NCBI GenBank assembly: GCA_036936625.1
Contig: JAUPFT010000011.1
Location: 34,103,790-34,167,789 of the forward strand
Direction: 5' to 3'
From: Parnassius smintheus behrii
Lineage: Eukaryota; Arthropoda; Insecta; Lepidoptera; Papilionidae
DNA length: 64,000 nucleotides
A model generated the notes under the pieces. The model ran no database searches, had not been told where the DNA came from, and worked only from the letters and a program-made list of their open reading frames with translations. The translations under genes and the position numbers were made by a program. The number at the start of each line of letters is the position of its first letter. Position 1 is the stretch's first letter. This document shows positions 22,031 through 34,400 of the stretch, one piece after another.

Positions 22031-22770
22031 CTTTATATATAGGTAAAAAATATTGCTATTATAATTAATTAATATTATAATTTTTTCTCCATATTAATAT
22101 TGGTCCCATTTGAATTTGATATACAAGGCGGCTTAAACATTTAACAACATTTATTATGTTGTTAAATTTTTTTTGTTTGGTACGCCCATGGAAATAATTA
22201 CAACTTCTATACTGTAATATTTAACAAAACTAGTTTTTTTAGAACAATTAACTCATTTTTTACCTTTGAGGACTAAGCTATAATACAGACAACCAGTATA
22301 ATAAGCCTGTTATTACCGTGATGGTCTGAAAAGTTTCTGACCTCAACGTGAAGATGGCGGCACTCGTCAATAAAAGCTAGTGAATGCACAGTCAAACGTT
22401 TCCGACAAACGTTTTGCAAGACAGTGTCGGATTATGGAATTATTCGCACTATAGAATACTGCCACAGCCTCCTGGTAGTCCGGAACTTTTTGGAAAAGAG
22501 TACGTATATTGTAATCCGACAGATTACATATCAAATATAAAATAATAAATAATAATCCCCTCTGCAGTTACTTACTCGTACCATCACGCTTTTAAAAAGA
22601 TTCTCAATGCGATTTCTACATTTGGAAATGTTCATTAAATTTTGTTTTCTCTCAAAAGATGATATATTTCCAATATACAATTAGTTCCTTTATTCTCGCT
22701 ATGAACAATTTTCAAGTATTCTGATCAATGCAGACATCCCATTTCCAAATTATTTCGTTAATCTCTTTTT

Positions 22771-23055
22771 TACGTGGTTGAGCCAGATTACTGAGATAGA
22801 TTACTGGTATAGTTGTAGCACCAAGGAGTCGGCTCGACCGGGGAAGGACCACGCTCTCACAGAATACCAGCGTCAAATAGCAGCTTAACGCTGCTGTTTT
22901 GTTTGATGAGTGTGGAGAACCGGAGACTCTTTTTACTGGAAACGAGGCATTCCATCTTAGTCGTCAGGGGTGACAACGCATCTGCATTTCGATTAATTAT
23001 CGAGGATAGGTGCAGATGTCTATGGGCCACAGCAACCACTTACCATCAGGTGTAT
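22771..23055 (+). mobile_element. SINE-like family copy
   Basis: ACGTGGTTGAGCCAG through GGAGTCGGCTCGACCGGGGA, CACAGAATACCAGCGTCAAA and CACTTACCATCAGGTG. It lacks the final tail and fuses to hAT sequence. Confidence 0.85.
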
Positions 23056-23606
23056 GGCTCTGGAAAGGCTCTGGGCACACTAGGGTAATGGGGCCCTATA
23101 ACATTGACACAATACTATTTTGTTAGAAAAGACAAAATAATAGATATGCAAAGTTCCAGATTGATATTTATTTCCTTTCGGTTAGATTAAAAGTGTGGAT
23201 AATATAATCCACAAAAGTTACTCTTTCAGCTTAAAAATCTAGTGCCCTTCTAGATTTGAGATGGGCAAAATCGTTAATTCCTTCTTCAAAGTCTATATTT
23301 TTGAGGATATGGACATCTGAGACAAACTGGTTAATCTCTTTTGAAGCATTTACTTTTTAATTCATTTTTCATTCTTTTAAATTTTGAGAATTAGCATTCC
23401 CCTCTGCAGTTAGTTACCATCATACTTAAAAAGATTCTCAATGCAATTTCTACATTTGGAAATGTGTATTAAATTTTGTTTTCTCTCAAAAGATGATATT
23501 ATATTTCCAATATACAATTAGTTTCTTTATTTTTATTATGAACAATGTTCAAGTATTCTGTTAAATGCAGACATCCCATTTCCAAATTATTTCGTTAATG
23601 TCTTTT

Positions 23607-23915
23607 TTACGTGGTAGAGCCAGATTACTGAGCTAGATGTATAGTTGTAGCACCAAGGAAGCTCCACCTGTAGCTCCACCGGGGAAGGACCACGCTCTCA
23701 CAGAATGCCAGCGTAAAATAGCAGTTTAACGCTGCTGTGTTTTATTTGGTGAGTGTGGAGAACCGGAGACCCCTTATACTGGAAACGAGGCATTTCATCT
23801 TAGTCCTCAGGGGTGGCAACGCATATGCATTTTGACTTGTAGATGTCTATGGGCCACAGCAACCACTTACCATCAGTTGGACTGTGTGCCCGTTTGCCAT
23901 CCTTAAATATAAAAA
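23607..23915 (+). mobile_element. SINE-like family copy, full length
   Basis: TACGTGGTAGAGCCAG start, GTAGCTCCACCGGGGAAGGA, complete 3' half, and tail GTGCCCGTTTGCCATCC with A-rich end. This copy belongs to the duplicated unit. Confidence 0.85.
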
Positions 23916-24079
23916 GAATATAGATTTCAGCAAACTCTGCAATTTTGACTTAATTCTCATGAATTCTGAGTTTCCAAATGAACAAATAAACCAAGCCGTT
24001 GACTAATGTTCTTATACGAACTTAATCGTTATTTAAAATGAACGCTCACGGTATCAATTATGCGAAAAAGGGTTTTTAC

Positions 24080-25110
24080 TTTAAATTTCTCTTTTCCATT
24101 CAGTTGGACTAAATAAAAAAGCCCTGGTGTGAACTTATACATCTTATTCTTAGAGATAGGTCCTTGTAGTCAGATTCCGGGTTTCTTTTTTTGTGGACGA
24201 TTCGAAGTAAGCAGATTTATCCCTAAGATTAATAACAAAATCATCAAGTGAAGTAAACAAATTAGTTCATATGTCCACTACTACTGTTTCTTTCTGAAGA
24301 ATTCTTCAAATTTCAGGTAGCATAATAAATTCTAGGTTCCCATTTTTCTGGGCAGTCTAAGAGCTACGTCTACAGTTTCCGTATCTTTTGCGATGGACAT
24401 CAAAGCTTTTATAATTTGTTTATGAACTTCATGCAATGCGATTACTACATCAGTTTGGGCTGATCATCTGGTTTGTGAAAGACTTTTAACAATTTCTTTG
24501 AACCTAAATATTCTATTAATATATTCCATCGGTGGTAGAGCCCAAGAAACACTTTCTGAACATTTCATTGGTCCTCCGTAATCTTTTATGGGAATGTCAT
24601 GTTTCTCTGAAAATCAAGACAGTTTTAAATTTTATCAGGATTCTCAAAGTTTTATAAGTGATTCACAAGACATGGATCAAATTAAATCAATAACTTCACG
24701 CATCCCAAATAATTTTCATTGTTGGGAGAGCCTAAGATTTCATTGTTCAACGGAAGTTTTCTCAATGCTAAAAATTTTAAAACAGCTACGATCGTTTTAA
24801 GTACATTTCTCCATTAAGTCTACTTATTTTTTATGTTGAGATAATAAGTCTATATTTACTCTACTAACCTCTCTACTTCGTACCAGATAAGTCGTCATAG
24901 ATTGCTTATGCCAATCCAATCTGTGTTCCAATCATTGCTGTGCTTCCAATCATTAAATCTACTCGGATAATATAGATTTTCATCAGAAGGGCATTTAGCC
25001 CTAAAGCAGGGGCTTAAAGCAGCAAAACATAATACAGAGTTTTTGAAAGGTGAATACAGCAAAAATTTCCAATCCACGCTTTCGTTGTTTCAAAGCGAAA
25101 CTCATTGAAG
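24080..25110 (-). pseudogene. ZMYM/hAT-type transposase remnant
   Basis: On the minus strand the order is SVDWKFLLYSPFKNSVLCFA and YPSRFNDWKHSNDW (TTF-type finger region with its FNDWK motif). Next come NNEILGSPNNENYLGCVKLL, then FLGSTTDGIY-like and EYLGSKKLLKVFHKP (corresponding to the usual LSxTRWSARADAV segment), KFINKL and then LRPRKMG-like. This is the gene order of hAT elements related to zinc finger MYM-type 1-like proteins. Stops are frequent and the central DDE part between about 24,560 and 24,600 is deleted. The 3' fragments at 20.1, 22.6 and 23.1 kb belong to the same family. Confidence 0.65.
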
Positions 25111-25114
25111 CGTT

Positions 25115-26050
25115 TAAAATATTCTTTTATTCGCATTTATTGAAGAAATTATTAAATTATTTAACTTTAACATGCGTTATTGATTGACATTATTTAATGA
25201 TTTATGTTTACGCGAACGATACATAGGTGCACATTTAAATAAAAATAGTTTTTACGTATTATATCGCGTAGCTAATTTTTAACTTATTTTATATTCCCTA
25301 CGTTTCGAGCACTTTACAGCATCCATAGTAACGGTCACGGCTACGTTTTGATAAAATTATAAATTTTTGGTTCAATTACAGTATGAACTTATAGTGTCTT
25401 GAAGTCTTGCAGTCTTGTATGCTTGGATTAGAATTTAATTTTATAAACTAAAGGGTCTCCAGCAGATAGCACCCAGCTAACGTCTCTATTAAAATTTGGA
25501 TGTTTTTCAATAGCCTTTCAAAAGGAACATGTTACTATCGTGAGAAAAATCTCCTCACAAGGTATCCCGCTAAGGAGTTGTTGAAGCGGTGACAAAGTTT
25601 TTTTTTTAATTTTCTAAAACTAAAGAAGTTAATTTTAATACATATACATATTTTGACTTTCACCTATTTTTAATTCCTACGCCTCCGCCGTGGACAATAT
25701 ATGATGATACGTCATCAGTTTCACTGGTGACTTCACAGTCACCAAGGTGGAGCGCTCATACCCTAAGTTGCCATAGCCCTTATACGGAGTAGGGGGTAAC
25801 GGAACTTATCTTTTGTATTTTTGACACTGGCAATGTTTAAATTATTTTCCCCTTTTAGTGAGTTATAAAAAATTGTTTAATAGTCCTCAATTGTATAATC
25901 CTCATCTTTTGGTTTGGATAACAGCTGAAAGTTGATAATTTGTAAAGGATATGAGGGCAAAATCAGATGTAGATATTACTTGCACCCCCACCCTTCATCC
26001 AAGTTGCGCAGGAAACATGAACTGCAAAGACATAAGTTAGGGAACAGCTG
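25115..26050. other. AT-rich stretch, nothing recognised
   Basis: No open frame of interest. Contains the short inverted repeat GGTGAC-TTCACA-GTCACC near 25,728 and phrases such as CCTACGTTTCGAGCACTTTA that look repeat-derived, but no family was assigned. Confidence 0.3.
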
Positions 26051-26051
26051 A

Positions 26052-26054
<3 letters not shown>

Positions 26055-26145
<91 letters not shown>
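26055..26145. repeat. (TA)n microsatellite
   Basis: About 45 TA units next to a reverse SINE. Confidence 0.97.
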
Positions 26146-26149
<4 letters not shown>

Positions 26150-26217
26150 GCAACCGGATATTTTTAATATTTTGAGATGTTACGAGAAAAATGTGCCGCC
26201 CATCTTTTGTTTCATCT

Positions 26218-26490
26218 TTTATATGAAAACGGTGACAAACAAGCACACAGTCCACCTAAGTGGATGCTGTGGCCCATAGATATCTACATTTAAACTCAAA
26301 TAAGAATCAAAACGCAGATGTCTCGATTCCAGTAAAACGGGTCTCCGGTTCTCTACACTCGCCACACGAAAGACAGCAGCATTAAGCTGCTATTTTACGC
26401 CGGTATTCTGTGAGAGCGTGGTCCTTCCCCGGTCGATCCGACCCATTAATGCTACAACCATAATAGCTACAGCGTGGCTCTATCACGCCA
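26218..26490 (-). mobile_element. SINE-like family copy, reverse
   Basis: Reverse complement of the family: GACAAACAAGCACACAGTCC, CTGTGGCCCATAGATATC, GGGTCTCCGGTTCTCTACAC, GGTCCTTCCCCGGTCGATCC, GCGTGGCTCTATCACG. It is nearly full length and marks the left border of the unique DNA assigned to the EcR 3' UTR. Confidence 0.85.
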
Positions 26491-26599
26491 TTTTCCCTCC
26501 GTCACCTGTTACGAGTCACGGAATGATGTGTAGTAATGGACACAAACAATAAGACGAAGAAAAATAAATACAATAAAAACAAATAAAAGACCAAAGTTA

Positions 26600-29500
26600 T
26601 TTTATATCGAGGTGTAAGTTTATTCGCATAACAATGTTTCATACAAATTTCCTCGTTTTGTACACACCTTTTCATGGTTTGTTTTGTAGTTATTATCTTT
26701 TATAAAAGTTGACTCTCTAAAATTTTAACATATCGTCATGTCTGTTCCCTATATCTAATTCGCTTCACCACAGCGGTTAAATCATATAATAAAGGATTCA
26801 CTAAGGCAAAAAGTATTAGGAGGAAATAATAATTACTTCGGACAGATAGTATAACGAAATAATATAGAAATAAATGTGTTTCCAAGAACACGGAATGGGC
26901 CCTTATCGCGTAATATCAGCCTTCCATTATCGTTCTACGTGGCACTTAGCGCGAGTCTAGCTCGGCGACCGAGTGCAACTGAGCAAGCGACAGCGGCGGA
27001 AACCACGCCGTGCAGACAGTACTGGCGCCTCTCGGCCGTCTGGCTACACAAAATTTTCTAATGGACATTGCACATATCGCACTGGTATCGGCGAACTGGC
27101 CACAAGGCTGCCAGTCACGCTTATAAGCAAAATTCGACACTAAATAACAACTAAATCACTTTAAAATCAATCCAAAATGTACATTATTCATCTTATCCAC
27201 GTAAACAAATTCTAATCTGCTACAAAAAATTAGCAAATTTAAATACAAAGATCACCTAGTCCATCTATGTAAAAATTTATCACTTAAGTATTAGCGAAAC
27301 ACAATAGTGAGTGAATGTTGCATCGCAACCCACTTGTGATATAGGTTATTATGCCTTTCATTGTACATTCAACGAATGATTAGCGAAAGATATTGCGTTG
27401 ACACATTAAAACTAAAAAATTACTGTACAATTTATATTTTATATGTAAATATTTGTACATATTGCACTCTGAAGTAACAAAAAATTATTAAGAAAAAATC
27501 TGTTGAAACGAAGAATATATACGCAGAACGAAAAAATATCTCAGTAAATACAAAGTCAATGAAACCATTTTGTAATCACAATGTTCGTAGCTCGTATATT
27601 AGTCTAAGTCCCTATGGCTTACAAAGCTTACAAAAGATAAATACAGAGGTCATTTACAAAAAATATACTTCTACCCAAATAATATAAAAATAACAACAGC
27701 CATCTGTACTTTCTTAGATGAATAAAATTAAACATATGTCAAACATATGACAATAAAATCTAAAGGTACCTATATACAACATTTTAATGGACACAGCGGA
27801 CCCTCCCAAAGTCCACAGATTAGTTAAAGACTGGACGTGCCACGTTTGGTCACTACAGCACTGGTTCCCGTAGGGAAAATGAAACTGTCAGGAAATTCTA
27901 TTGAAGAAGGACAACCGGTTGTGACATCTAACCATCGCTCGTTTGAAGTCCATCCGTCCTACGCCTTCCCATATTTGCCCTATCTGATCTTGCGCATCTC
28001 AGTAAGCGACATAAACTTATCATCGTACTAATGTTTCATTATCAGCTAAGACACAAATTATATTAGGGTTTCTCATTACTTTTTACGTCTCTCATCAGAG
28101 ATTATTACATTACCTTAATAAACCTATGACAATTTCGAAATTGAATAATATGTATCAAACGCGACCGGCTGTGCACCGACAGAGTCCGTAAACTATTAAG
28201 CTATTCATAATGAATCACTACGCGTCATATGATGTATTACAATTTACTTATCGAATGGCAGTTATAATTTTCACAAGACAAGAGATGCGCAGCGCAAGCG
28301 TGAACCGCCTTAAGGCTCACGTTCACATCTCCAATAATAAGGCATCGTATCATAGCGTAAACACGTTACGGAACACCACATACATCTATAGATCACAACT
28401 GAAACTTTTCGTAGAAAAACCTCATCACAAACATACCGGATCGCACCGTGAAATTACGTTAATAATGGCAGTGTGATTTTTAATCGCCCCTAAACATCAG
28501 AGAGCTAAGACACTCCAGTGACATTTGTGCTTTGTTATATACTTTAGAATCGCCTACTGCTACAATAAAATAATTGTATAATTCGAAAAGATGTATCATT
28601 AAGCGATCTAGCGTTCGGTCCGCGGTGCAAGCCAGATCGTCTCACGCTGTATTTTATACGTATAATAAGAAATGCATTTCCAAAAAACCTCAGGCATACA
28701 GATTATGTAAAATTACGTCACACTTATTGGCATGTAAAGAAGACACATTCAACACGCACCAAACAGATACTTATGTTATTAAATGTTTTAAACATATAAA
28801 TGATGTGTCGACGAGTTGCTCTGTATGCAAGTTACTCTGTAGACAAGTACGATGTATTCATGCTGGATGAGCTTACGATCAAAATTGTTACTTCTACAAT
28901 ATCGACGACTTGATAAACATCGAAGGCTTCGAGACGGACACTGTACAACGATTACAATAGAGAAGTTTGTCAGAATATACCATTAAACCAAAAGAAATGC
29001 CCAGCAATGATTAGAAAATATGTCTAATTTTTTTTAACAACGCTTACGGGTAACTGAGATCGATTAACTTTAGGATCTATACGCTAGAAATTCCATTCTC
29101 AACAATGTAGGTACGCAGAGCAGGTAACGCGAAATAAGGCATTTTGTACGGGTCACATCGGTTATGGGCCGTTTTAATGCATTGAATATCAACATATTAT
29201 TGTTCTGCAATAGACAATTTTAAAGTTGCCTAGTATTATTCGTACGGAGACAGATGTGTTTGCTCGATTAAGACATCAAATTACGTGCATGAATCCTATC
29301 GAACTACTACATTTAGTACTTACTATTCCAATATTGTTCCCATAGAGTAAGCTCGGCCAAACAGCTTAAGTCACTAATACATTTAAAAGAAATAACATCC
29401 TATTGAGGTAAAGAAGCTGCCGTTTTTTATAATAAAACTATAAAAAGCAAAAAAAAAAAGATAACTTTCATAGATATATAAATACGTATTAAATATGCAT

Positions 29501-31140
29501 TAAATAGAATTTTGGACAGATTTTTATGGGTTCTACAATTCTTACCTCAAACAGCTGCCTGATTACATGCACGTAATAGGATGGTGAAGTAAGTAGAAAT
29601 CGTATTATATTAAGTATAGATGTAACAACACATTCCATTGACAGGAACCATCAATCACATCCACCTCCGAAACACTTAGATTTCTTACAATTAGATGACA
29701 AGAATAGTCTATTTCATTTAATGTACATCGTTTGTTAATCTTATGGCGATACTTATTGTTAATTGCACAGACTGGTACAAACTGTTTGACTCTTCAACAG
29801 CTAAATCAACATTTATTACATGAACATCAGACAAAATAGTGTACCAAAAATCTTATGGTTCCTTAGTGACTGTAGATTACATAACATTCTAATATAACAT
29901 TGACTTAGTGCAGTGTGAACAACACCGTGATAAAACGAATCGAGCAATATCTTAACTATGATAAAAGTACATAAACAGGCAGACAAGATGCTGGTAATGC
30001 TTTAATGAAAGCAAACGTTGACAATAGTTTTTTTTAATCGTAATAAGACACACTTAAATCAGCCTATGTAAGATATTTCAACATGTTATAAATGTAATCA
30101 CAGCAATAATAAAATTATAAATTATTCGACAAGTCGTAGGACACGGGCACAGGACATTGAGTCGGAACCAAAATCGACGATACACGATAACACGACAGAC
30201 ATAAACTATATATAAACAAACACCGTCGTGAATGTAACAACGTCCGCCGACAGATGTCACCAAATTAGCAGAACGTCACCTAACGACTCTAGGAATATAT
30301 TATATATGTATAGATTAATCGAAAAGGTCATTCAACATACTCTTAATTTTGGTAAATAAACATAAATATAAACTTTCTCATCCAATAGAAACATCTTTTC
30401 ATATATTAGAATTAATTTTTTCATTCTTTATAACTCTCGTAGTGTATGTACGTATGTATTAATTTAAGAGGTGTACTTATTGAAGTCTTATTATAAAAAG
30501 TCGTATCCGAGTGACCAACTAACTATCCAGTCGTAAACGAAATAAACGTGGAGGGCGACACACGTCGACGAAAACGAGAGACGGTCGTTTCGGCCGACGT
30601 TGGGGCCATTTAAACGATCAACACTAAATATATTCTCCAAACGTTCAACAGCACATATATTCACTAATCTCTCGCTCATCGTTGTCGGTCACCGAATACG
30701 CGCAAAGTCGAGTACTCGCACCCGTAAATTGCACGGTCCTTATAAATAGTTTCATCACGTCCGACTTGAGTGTCCGAGCACTTCACTAAAACTAGCCAGT
30801 CTATGAGCGTTCTCTCCTCAGTGGCGCGTTCGTCGCCTACAGCGATCGGAGAAACACGAAACCTCGCCCCCTGTAGCGCCGTCGCGGTCCCGTCGCGGTG
30901 CCGGTGCGATACCGCTGCGTTGCGTCTGCGATGTTCTGCAGCCTTACCACTAACTCGCACGGTAATTCCTAGCGAGTGCTAGCGCCTTGCGTCGCTACTC
31001 GAGTTTCTTATTGACATCTCTCCTCGAACTCGACTCGCCGCTTCTTATAGACAATCGAACACGTGGTAAGGGGAGCTCGGCAAACTTCGTGGTTCACCCT
31101 ACGCTTAGAGGCCGCGTGGGATATTGCGAGCGCGTGGGCG
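26600..31140 (-). other. EcR: Probable long 3' UTR of EcR
   Basis: About 4.5 kb of sequence after the EcR stop in which I recognise no transposon family, in contrast with the repeat-rich DNA on both sides. A minus-strand AATAAA (plus TTTATT at 26619-26624) lies just before the SINE at 26,218-26,490, so polyadenylation near 26,600 is plausible. The first 500 bases after the stop are GC-rich and hold fairly long open frames in several phases, but none resembles a known protein. A Pumilio-type TGTATATA motif on the minus strand is at 27771-27778. The UTR extent is inferred from the absence of repeats and one polyA signal. An unrelated transcript is possible. Confidence 0.5.
26619..26624 (-). terminator. 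Candidate EcR polyadenylation signal
   Basis: AATAAA on the minus strand, about 4.5 kb after the EcR stop and the last such hexamer before the flanking SINE. Several other AATAAA or ATTAAA hexamers occur earlier in this AT-rich stretch, so shorter 3' ends are also possible. Confidence 0.35.
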
Positions 31141-31439
31141 CTAAAGCTCCGTTGGGTTTTCCACAATGGGTGGTGGCTGCGTCGTCGACACGTCAGCCAC
31201 ATCCCATATCTCCTCGAGGAATGGCGGCAGCTTCCTGTTCTTTAGTTTTAGCGAGATGCACATGTTCGAGTTCTGCATTCCCAATGTCCGCAGCTCCGAC
31301 AGCACGGAGAGGATCTTGCCGTAGATTACCGAGCAGCGAGGCGACGCACTGTGTTGATTCACGATGTACATCCTCAAAGTGTTCAGATAGTATCTCTGTA
31401 TCTCCTCCACTAGTTTCGGTTGCTCGAGGCCGGGCCGAT
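31141..31439 (-). CDS. EcR: EcR last coding exon: AF-2 and stop
   Basis: A 299-nt coding portion with acceptor cattgtag-ATCGG. It encodes DRPGLEQPKLVEEIQRYYLN, the dimerisation helix 10/11 region (SELRTLGMQNSNMCISLKLK) and the AF-2 helix (KLPPFLEEIWDVADV), then a short tail ending ENPTEL and a TAG at 31141-31143. The exon must continue into the 3' UTR. Open frames on the opposite strand here (for example 30,987-31,499) are shadows of this conserved exon. Confidence 0.97.
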
Positions 31440-34400
31440 CTACAATGGAATAAGTATGTTGTTAATTTTTATTCACGAATATTCCAGCGGGGTAACTAAA
31501 ATCATTTTCAACAAGCGACCATTGTAGAAAACTATAAAAATGAATGAGAAACAACATATCCAAATGCTTAGCGTTGCTATGATTCATTTTTATAGTATCC
31601 TATAACGTTAATGATCGTAGAATGTCATCTTGGCTAACCCTGCAAGTCTCTACTAATTAAAGCGTTATATGAATGTGTTATCAATGTATCAAGAAAGAAT
31701 GGAATATTCCAAACATTTTTAATGCTCACTTAAATGAAGCAACGGCATAACATTTCCATTTATTAGTGTTACACGACATTTATCGTCAAGAGATCTACAT
31801 AATATCAAGACCTCAGTGTTACAATTTACCTAAAGCTTAGAATAATGACTTTGAGTGCCATTTTTATTATCAGTGAAGTAAATGCTCATAAAGTTAACTA
31901 TTATTTTTGCTTTATTATTATTATTGCAAGTTAGAAATCTGATAAGCTACATTTCTCCCGTCTATATTCTATAAATGTTGATCGACCTGCTCATATTCTA
32001 TTTGTGGAAGAAGCATCTTGTAACCTATAACGGCTTTAGCACAAATTTTTGGGATTGTTCAGTAAAGTACTACGCTCGCACAGAATACCATGCTGCTGTG
32101 TTTTGTATGGTGAGTAACGACAATCGGTGATCCATTTAATTAATAACGGAGCATTCATCTTAGCCCTTAGGGATGCATGCATCTGAAATTTGATTCTCGA
32201 TCAAGAACAGATGGGACAGACTTAACTTAACAGACTTAACATGTGCTGTTATATCAACCTTTCTATTGGAAAATAATTAAAATAAGATTAAAATAGTAAA
32301 TAGGAATTAGACAAGGACCTGAGAATATAACGATAGCGGTGAGTAGCGCGTAGTGCACGTTGTCTAGCGACATTGTGTAGATGCAGCGGCAGAAGTGAAG
32401 CAGGTCTTCAATGACGTACGCCATGCCCGCCTTACGGTAGTTGTCGCGCGTGTACGCCTTGTTGTTGGCGAACAGAACGCTGTCCGTCTCCGGGTCGTAA
32501 CGCCGCGCCACTCGAAGCATCATCACTTCGCTCGAACATGCCTGGGGACGATATTTATTGTTATTGTAGTAATTGGAATTTTCAAGGTGGAGACCCTTTC
32601 TAACGGAAACGAGATCTTAGTCATCAGGTGTAACAACGCGTCTGCATTTTGATTCTGAATTGAGGATAAATGTAGATGTCTATGGGCCACAATATCCATT
32701 TACCATCAGGTGGACTGTGTGCTCGTTTGTCACACTTACTTTATAAAAATTCGATTTAAGACGATATTACACAAATTTCTGATTAATAAATGATATTGTA
32801 ATGTCAAAGAGTACCTACCTAGAGGATAAAAGTGTTATAATTTAATAGCAATAGTTTTAATTTTAATTGTAACTTAATAATAATAATTTGAATTTAATTA
32901 TAATGTACTTTTATTATAATTAAATTAAATTATTACATTATTATTTTTATTATTATGCTAATTATACAATTATTATTTAATCAGAATAATATTAATTTAA
33001 CTAATTAATTAAACATAACATTTACCTAATATATGTGACACATTGTAATAATTTAATAATTTGATAAGATTAGTATATTAAATTACAATTTTGAGTTTAT
33101 ATAACATTAAGGTATTTAGTATGACAACAATTAGCACTGTAGACTTAACTCAACTATTGACAACATTTTTCTTTTTTTTTTCTTCTTATTCTTAATTTTT
33201 ATTTCAAAGCACCATTATTGAATTCGTAATGCGTAGTCTATATTGTAGTGTATTTGCACACCTCATAAGGTAATAATACAGTGTACATATTCCAATTCTA
33301 TGTAACAACTTTTATACCTATATTATGCAAATAAATTAATTTGTTTTGATTTGAAAAAAGGATATATCAGGCAAATTAATCCTACTAGGGATTTTACGTC
33401 ACATGGTTTTTCCAATGCTGACACCAATTGCAATTTTTGTAAGTAGTAAATAATAGGCGATACCGATACCGAAATGATTGGAAAATAAACATCAAATTTA
33501 AAAATATTTATTAAAATTGAATTCATTAGGTTCTAGTTGGTTCTTCCCAGGGCAGATTTACCCTAAACCAGTGGCCGAAGGGAAAAATTCCTTTTGATAG
33601 GGTTTAAAATATATTGAATGAAAATTATATTATTCTTGACAGTTATAGACAAAGATCATTGCACAACTTATGTATTAATGATTGAAGAGACGTGTAGGCT
33701 GATGAGAAAGTTTTTTATCATTAAATTTATTTACAGATAAGTGAGTCTTATTCATATGACATCAACTCCGTATAAAACAACCACGTTTTCAAATAGACAA
33801 ATTAAACAAAACGCGAGCTTAGTTTCAACATAATTTCATATTTTCATAATTGTATAGAAAACATGAGTGAAACAGAATTTTTAATTTTAAATCGATACAT
33901 CATCGATGATCACCGGTTTTACGTGGTAGAGCCATCCTGCACTATATATAGAACCGGAGACCCTTTTTACGGAACACGGGGCATTGCATCTTAGTCCTCA
34001 TGTGTGACAACGCATTTACGTTTATTCTTATGATTCTTAATCAAGGATTAATGTAATGTCTATGAGCCACAGTATCCAATTACCATCTGGTGAACTGTGT
34101 GTTTGTCGCCCTTTTTTAAAAAAATCCGTTTCGTACGAATCCATTACCAAAGAAAGGTAGATACACTGTTGTCAATGCGCCATGTTAAAGATTGGAGGCG
34201 TGCACTTTATGAAGACGCATTCATCATCATCATCATCATCAGCATCATTACAGCCCTTCACAAGTCCACTGCTGAACATAGGCCTCCCTGAAGGAATACC
34301 ACAAAGCAGGGCCCTGAGCCACCCGCATCTATCGACTTCCCAGGTCGTCACTCCATCTAGTGGGGGATCGCCCTACACTACGCCTACCGGTACGAGGCTG

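Larger units (their letters stand above)
22560..23915 (+). repeat. Tandemly duplicated hAT fragment plus SINE
   Basis: A unit made of a hAT 3' fragment (CCCCTCTGCAGTTA, CATTTGGAAATGT, TTTTGTTTTCTCTCAAAAGA, CCAAATTATTTCGTTAAT) followed by a SINE (TTTTTTACGTGGT...) occurs at 22,560-23,055 and again at 23,400-23,915. The DNA between, 23,055-23,400, is another hAT piece matching 20,120-20,460. The hAT pieces are degenerate coding sequence in the minus direction (for example INQFVSDVHILKNIDFEEGI). Confidence 0.75.

Noticed and set aside
30676..30960. 94-residue minus-strand frame just after the EcR stop
   Set aside because: Lies in the presumed 3' UTR, GC-rich, with no homology recognised; composition alone explains the open frame.
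30987..31499. 170-residue plus-strand open frame over the EcR last exon
   Set aside because: Antisense shadow of a conserved GC-rich coding exon; no domain.
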